Both the position numbers and the translations under genes were made by a program. The notes below the pieces were generated by a model. The model did no database searches and was not told where the DNA came from. It worked only from the letters and a program-made list of their open reading frames with translations. Source: a virus. From it: a stretch of 24,965 nt of DNA. Where the stretch lies: the IMG/VR virus record IMGVR_UViG_3300042934_001313, positions 1 to 24,965 of that record. One strand, 5' to 3'. Positions 21,914 to 24,965 of this stretch are shown one piece after another (position 1 is the stretch's first letter; every line of letters begins with the position of its first letter).

Positions 21914-22492
21914 ATGAATATACAACTTAATGAAATCATGCGCCTCATCACCAACCTGATCCGCACCGGCATAGTTTTTGAAGTGGACCCGGTGAACTGG
22001 CTGTGCCGGGTGAAAACGGGCGATCTCGAAACCAACTGGATTAACTGGCTCACCCTGCGTGCCGGGAGCACCCGCACGTGGTGGAAACCCACCGTCGGGG
22101 AGCAGGTTGTGCTGCTGAGCCTGGGCGGCAACCTTGAAACCGCCTTTGCGCTGCCCGCCATTTATTCCGAAGCCTTCCCGCCGCCCGACTATTCGGACGA
22201 CGGCACCACCACCGTTTTTAAGGACGGCGGCTGGTTTCAGTACGAGCCGGAAACCGGCCAGCTGCTGATCAAAAACATCAAAAGCGTGCGCATTGAAGCG
22301 GCGGACGGCATTCAGCTGATCACCGATGCGCTGGGGATAGAGGCCAGCCAGACACGGATCAACGGTGATACCACGATGAACGGCGATGTGACACACGGCG
22401 GCGGTTCAATGAGTTCTAACGGCGTGATTGCTGATAAGCACTTACACGACAAAGTTAAGAGTGGCGGCGATATGTCAGGAGGCCCGCAATGA
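21914..22492 (+). CDS. V: Baseplate spike protein gpV
   Basis: A 192-aa homologue of P2 gpV (211 aa), the trimeric spike at the tail tip that pierces the outer membrane. The OB-fold part has LIRTGIVFEVD, WINWLTLRAGSTRTWWKPTV and GEQVVLLSLGGNLETAFALP. The beta-helix follows (about 110-170). The tip has HGGGSMSSNG and DKHLHDKV, whose His-x-His is the iron-binding apex motif. The start is uncertain: the ATG at 21914 fits the P2 N-terminus, but no Shine-Dalgarno is seen there or at the in-frame ATG at 21887. Confidence 0.94.
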   Translation: MNIQLNEIMRLITNLIRTGIVFEVDPVNWLCRVKTGDLETNWINWLTLRAGSTRTWWKPTVGEQVVLLSLGGNLETAFALPAIYSEAFPPPDYSDDGTTTVFKDGGWFQYEPETGQLLIKNIKSVRIEAADGIQLITDALGIEASQTRINGDTTMNGDVTHGGGSMSSNGVIADKHLHDKVKSGGDMSGGPQ

Positions 22493-22845
22493 TGTATCTC
22501 GGCATGAACCGCGACACCGGCGAAGCCATTACCGACATCGATCACATCCGGCAGAGCATGCGCGACATCCTGATCACCCCGGAAGGCAGCCGCATCGCCC
22601 GGCGTGATTACGGTTCGCTGCTGTCGGTGCTGATTGACCAGCCACAGAACGACGTGATCCGCCTGCAGGTAATGGCGGCAGTGTATGTCGCCATCAGCCG
22701 CTGGGAACCTCGCGTGAGGCTGAGCACCGTAAACCTTACCAGCGACTTTGACGGCTCTATGGTGGTTGAGCTGACCGGCCAGCGGGATGACGGTTCGCCG
22801 GTTGCCATGTCTGTACCAACGGGGGTGAACAGTGGCAGTAATTGA
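22489..22845 (+). CDS. W: Baseplate wedge protein gpW (gp25-like)
   Basis: A 118-aa protein like P2 gpW (115 aa), of the T4 gp25 fold that joins sheath and baseplate. Typical parts: TGEAITDIDHIRQSMRDILI, TPEGSRIARRDYGSLLSVLI and DQPQNDVIRLQVMAAVYVAI. It overlaps the V stop codon by 4 bases (ATGA) and J by 14 bases. Confidence 0.95.
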   Translation: MMYLGMNRDTGEAITDIDHIRQSMRDILITPEGSRIARRDYGSLLSVLIDQPQNDVIRLQVMAAVYVAISRWEPRVRLSTVNLTSDFDGSMVVELTGQRDDGSPVAMSVPTGVNSGSN

Positions 22846-23746
22846 CCTTTCCCAGCTGCCCGCACCGCAGATTATTGAGGTGCCGGACTTTGAATCGCTG
22901 CTGGCTGAGCGCAAAGAGGCGCTGATTGCGCTTTATCCGGCGGATGAACAGGCCGCCATGCGCCGCGTGCTGGCGCTGGAGTCTGAGCCGATTGTGAAAA
23001 GCCTGCAGGAAAACACCTACCGCGAAATCCTGCTGCGCCAGCGCATTAACGAGGCGGCGCAGGCGGTGATGGTGGCCTACGCCATCGGCAGCGATCTGGA
23101 CCAGCAGGCCGCCCGCAATAACGTGAAGCGCCTGACCATTACGCCAGCTAATCCCGACGCGGTGCCGCCAGTGGATGCAGTGATGGAATCAGACGACGCA
23201 CTGCGCGTGCGCGTGCCGGAGGCGTTTGAGGGGCTGAGCGTGGCCGGACCGACGGGCGCGTATGAGTTTCATGCCAAAAGCGCCGATGGGCGGGTGCAGG
23301 ATGTGTCCGCCATCAGCCCGTCACCGGCGACAGTACTGATCACTGTCCTGAGTCGCGAAGGTGACGGCACGGCGGCAGCGGATTTGCTGACTACAGTGGA
23401 CACAGCACTGAGCGCCGACAGCGTGCGCCCGGTGGCCGACCGTGTGACGGTTCAGGGGGCGACTATTCGCAACTACAGCGTGAAGGCCAGGCTGCACCTG
23501 TTCGACGGCGTGGCCGCCGGTCCCTGCCTTGAGGCGGCAAACGCTAATCTGGCGGCTTACCTTACTGAACAGAAAAAGCTGGGGCGCAGCGTGCGGCGTG
23601 AGTCCTACGGGGCGGTGATGCGTGTGGCCGGTGTGGACTGGGTGGAAATCACCGAACCGGCGCAGGACATCATCATGGACCGCACGCAGGCGGGTTACTG
23701 CACCGGTACGGACATTTCCGTGGCGGGCGATCAGGGGGTGACATGA
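22832..23746 (+). CDS. J: Baseplate assembly protein gpJ
   Basis: A 304-aa homologue of P2 gpJ (302 aa), a baseplate wedge protein of the Mu gp47/T4 gp6 type. Matches include DLSQLPAPQIIEVPDFESLL, ALESEPIVKSLQENTYREIL, RLTITPANPDAVPPVDAVME, FEGLSVAGPTGAYEFHAKSA and VRPVADRVTVQ. A GTG start is used inside the W coding region. The end overlaps I by 4 bases. Confidence 0.96.
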   Translation: MAVIDLSQLPAPQIIEVPDFESLLAERKEALIALYPADEQAAMRRVLALESEPIVKSLQENTYREILLRQRINEAAQAVMVAYAIGSDLDQQAARNNVKRLTITPANPDAVPPVDAVMESDDALRVRVPEAFEGLSVAGPTGAYEFHAKSADGRVQDVSAISPSPATVLITVLSREGDGTAAADLLTTVDTALSADSVRPVADRVTVQGATIRNYSVKARLHLFDGVAAGPCLEAANANLAAYLTEQKKLGRSVRRESYGAVMRVAGVDWVEITEPAQDIIMDRTQAGYCTGTDISVAGDQGVT

Positions 23747-24354
23747 GCAACAGCAGCCTGATGCCGCCCGGTTCGTCTGCGCTGGAGCGCCGCCTGGCGC
23801 AGGCGTGCAGCGGGATTTCCGGGCTGAACGTGCCGCTGCGCGACCTGTGGAACCCGGCCACCTGCCCGGTGAGCTTTCTGCCCTATCTGGCCTGGGCGTT
23901 TTCGGTGGACCGCTGGGACGAAAGCTGGGCGGAGAGCGTCAAACGGCAGGTGGTGAGCGATGCGTTTTATATTCATCAGCACAAAGGCACCATCAGCGCC
24001 ATCCGCCGCGTGGTGGAGCCGTTCGGCTTCCTGATCCGGGTTATTGAGTGGTGGAAAACCAATGAGCCGCCCGGCACGTTCCGGCTGGACATTGGCGTGC
24101 AGGACCAGGGAATTACTGAAGAAACCTATCAGGAGCTTGAGCGGCTGATCAGCGATGCAAAACCCTGCAGCCGTCACCTGCTGGGAATGTCCATCAACCT
24201 GCAGGTCAGCGGTGAAACACGCATGGCAGCAGCCAGCTATGACGGTGATGACCTGACCGTTTACCCGTACACCCCGGAAATTATCTCCGTCAGCGGCGCG
24301 GTTTATGGCGGCGCGGCGGTACACGTTATTGATCTGATGGAAGTGGGACCATGA
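23743..24354 (+). CDS. I: Tail protein gpI
   Basis: A 203-aa homologue of P2 gpI (176 aa), a baseplate periphery protein that bears the fibres. Signature segments: LMPPGSSALERRLAQACSGI, LRDLWNPATCPVSFLPYLAW, VDRWDESW and HQHKGTISAIRRVVEPFGFL. The extra length is at the C-terminus (AASYDGDDLTVYPYTPEIIS). It overlaps J by 4 bases and shares an ATGA with H. Confidence 0.94.
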   Translation: MSNSSLMPPGSSALERRLAQACSGISGLNVPLRDLWNPATCPVSFLPYLAWAFSVDRWDESWAESVKRQVVSDAFYIHQHKGTISAIRRVVEPFGFLIRVIEWWKTNEPPGTFRLDIGVQDQGITEETYQELERLISDAKPCSRHLLGMSINLQVSGETRMAAASYDGDDLTVYPYTPEIISVSGAVYGGAAVHVIDLMEVGP

Positions 24355-24965
24355 CACAAAAATACTATGCGATCGTAACCAACCTGGGCGCGGCGAAGAT
24401 TGCCAACGCTGCCGCGCTCGGTACAAAACTGAACATCTCACATATGGCCGTGGGGGATGGCGGCGGCACGCTGCCGACGCCGAACGCCAGCCAGACAAAG
24501 CTGGTTAACGAGGTGCGCCGCGCCGCTATCAATTCGATGAGCATTGATGCGGCCAATGCCAGCCAGGTGATTGCTGAGCAGGTGATCCCTGAAACGGAGG
24601 GTGGATTCTGGATCCGGGAAATGGGGCTGTTTGATGCGGACGGCACGCTGATTGCAGTGTGTAACACGCCGGAAACCTACAAGCCCGCGCTGCAGGAGGG
24701 CAGCGGACGCACACAGACCGTGCGCATGATTCTGATCATCAACAGCACCGACGCCATCACTCTGAAGATTGACCCGTCCGTGGTGCTGGCAACGCGGAAG
24801 TATGTGGATGACAGTATCCTGACGGTTCGCCAGTACGCGGATAAGTTACTGGCGGATCATCTTGCGGCTGAAAACCCGCATGATCAGTACCTGCTGACAG
24901 CGAATGCGCTGGCAGAAATCAAAGACGCCGATCTGATTGCTGAGCTTCTCAAAAACCTCGGTTTA
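24351..24965 (+). CDS. H: Tail fibre protein gpH, N-terminal part (cut by window edge)
   Basis: The first 205 codons of a tail fibre gene with no stop before the edge. The N-terminal attachment domain follows P2 gpH: TNLGAAKIANAAALG, HMAVGDGGGTLPTPNASQTK, VIPETEGGFWIREMGLFDAD and ETYKPALQEGSGRTQTVRM. After ATRKYVDDSI comes a helical stretch and ENPHDQYLL, the NPH-x-QY motif common in fibre shaft segments. The receptor-binding part and any chaperone gene (G) are outside the window. The ATG overlaps the I stop by 4 bases. Confidence 0.95.
   Translation, partial: MTQKYYAIVTNLGAAKIANAAALGTKLNISHMAVGDGGGTLPTPNASQTKLVNEVRRAAINSMSIDAANASQVIAEQVIPETEGGFWIREMGLFDADGTLIAVCNTPETYKPALQEGSGRTQTVRMILIINSTDAITLKIDPSVVLATRKYVDDSILTVRQYADKLLADHLAAENPHDQYLLTANALAEIKDADLIAELLKNLGL

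Noticed and set aside
23731-24498. 255-aa leftward open frame over I and H
   Set aside because: Antisense shadow of I and the start of H, both well supported by P2 homology.

Overview
The window is most of an integrated temperate myovirus (prophage) of the P2/186 group in an enterobacterial chromosome. The gene order is the one expected after integration, int-cI-cox-cII-...-A-...-cos-Q-P-O-N-M-L-X-(holin)-K-lysB-lysC-R-S-V-W-J-I-H, and it runs off the right edge inside the tail fibre gene H. The host cannot be named from the sequence. A GC-rich enterobacterium, perhaps Erwinia- or Pantoea-like, would fit the codon use and the flanking RimJ/RimL-like acetyltransferase (1-537), but that is inference. 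attR, ogr, the tail sheath and tube genes and the rest of the fibre lie beyond the window.

Layout. 1-537 is a probable host acetyltransferase, followed by a hairpin terminator (566-599) and the gap that should hold attL. 747-2708 (minus) carries the integrase and a 186-type CI repressor whose DNA-binding domain is duplicated. Divergently, a near-consensus early promoter (2737-2765) drives cox, cII, fil, several small early genes, a TraR/DksA zinc-finger protein, a Dam methylase and the rolling-circle initiator gpA, which contains a candidate replication origin (7384-7452). Next comes a short SOS module: a perfect CTGT-N8-ACAG LexA box, a 61-aa unknown protein and a DinI-like protein cut short by an in-frame amber codon. 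CI shows no recognisable peptidase region, so SOS induction would have to act through a product of this module, as Tum does in phage 186.

Two AT-rich cargo islands interrupt the phage backbone. Island 1 (8465-11513) lies between A and cos, where P2 carries tin and old. It encodes a C5-cytosine methyltransferase, a PD-(D/E)XK-like nuclease with an unusual active-site motif, and a ParB/sulfiredoxin-fold protein with an EGNRR motif. I read it as an NTP-controlled restriction-modification-like defence system. Island 2 (20429-21815) lies between S and V, the position of P2 orf30, and pairs a ParA-type ATPase with an unrecognised 179-aa protein. It is cleanly bracketed by a terminator and by the Ogr-type activator site in front of V.

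The late region is collinear with P2. A 19-nt cos site (11662-11680) closely resembles P2 cos. Q and P (portal, terminase ATPase) run leftward to a strong terminator. O to S (scaffold-protease, capsid, terminase endonuclease, head completion, lysis, tail completion) and V to H (baseplate and fibre) run rightward. Two TGT-N12-ACA dyads, one between P and O and one before V, are candidate Ogr/Delta sites. Lysis uses a holin, a SAR endolysin with a P1 Lyz-like cysteine arrangement, and nested spanin genes; P2 lysA has no counterpart.
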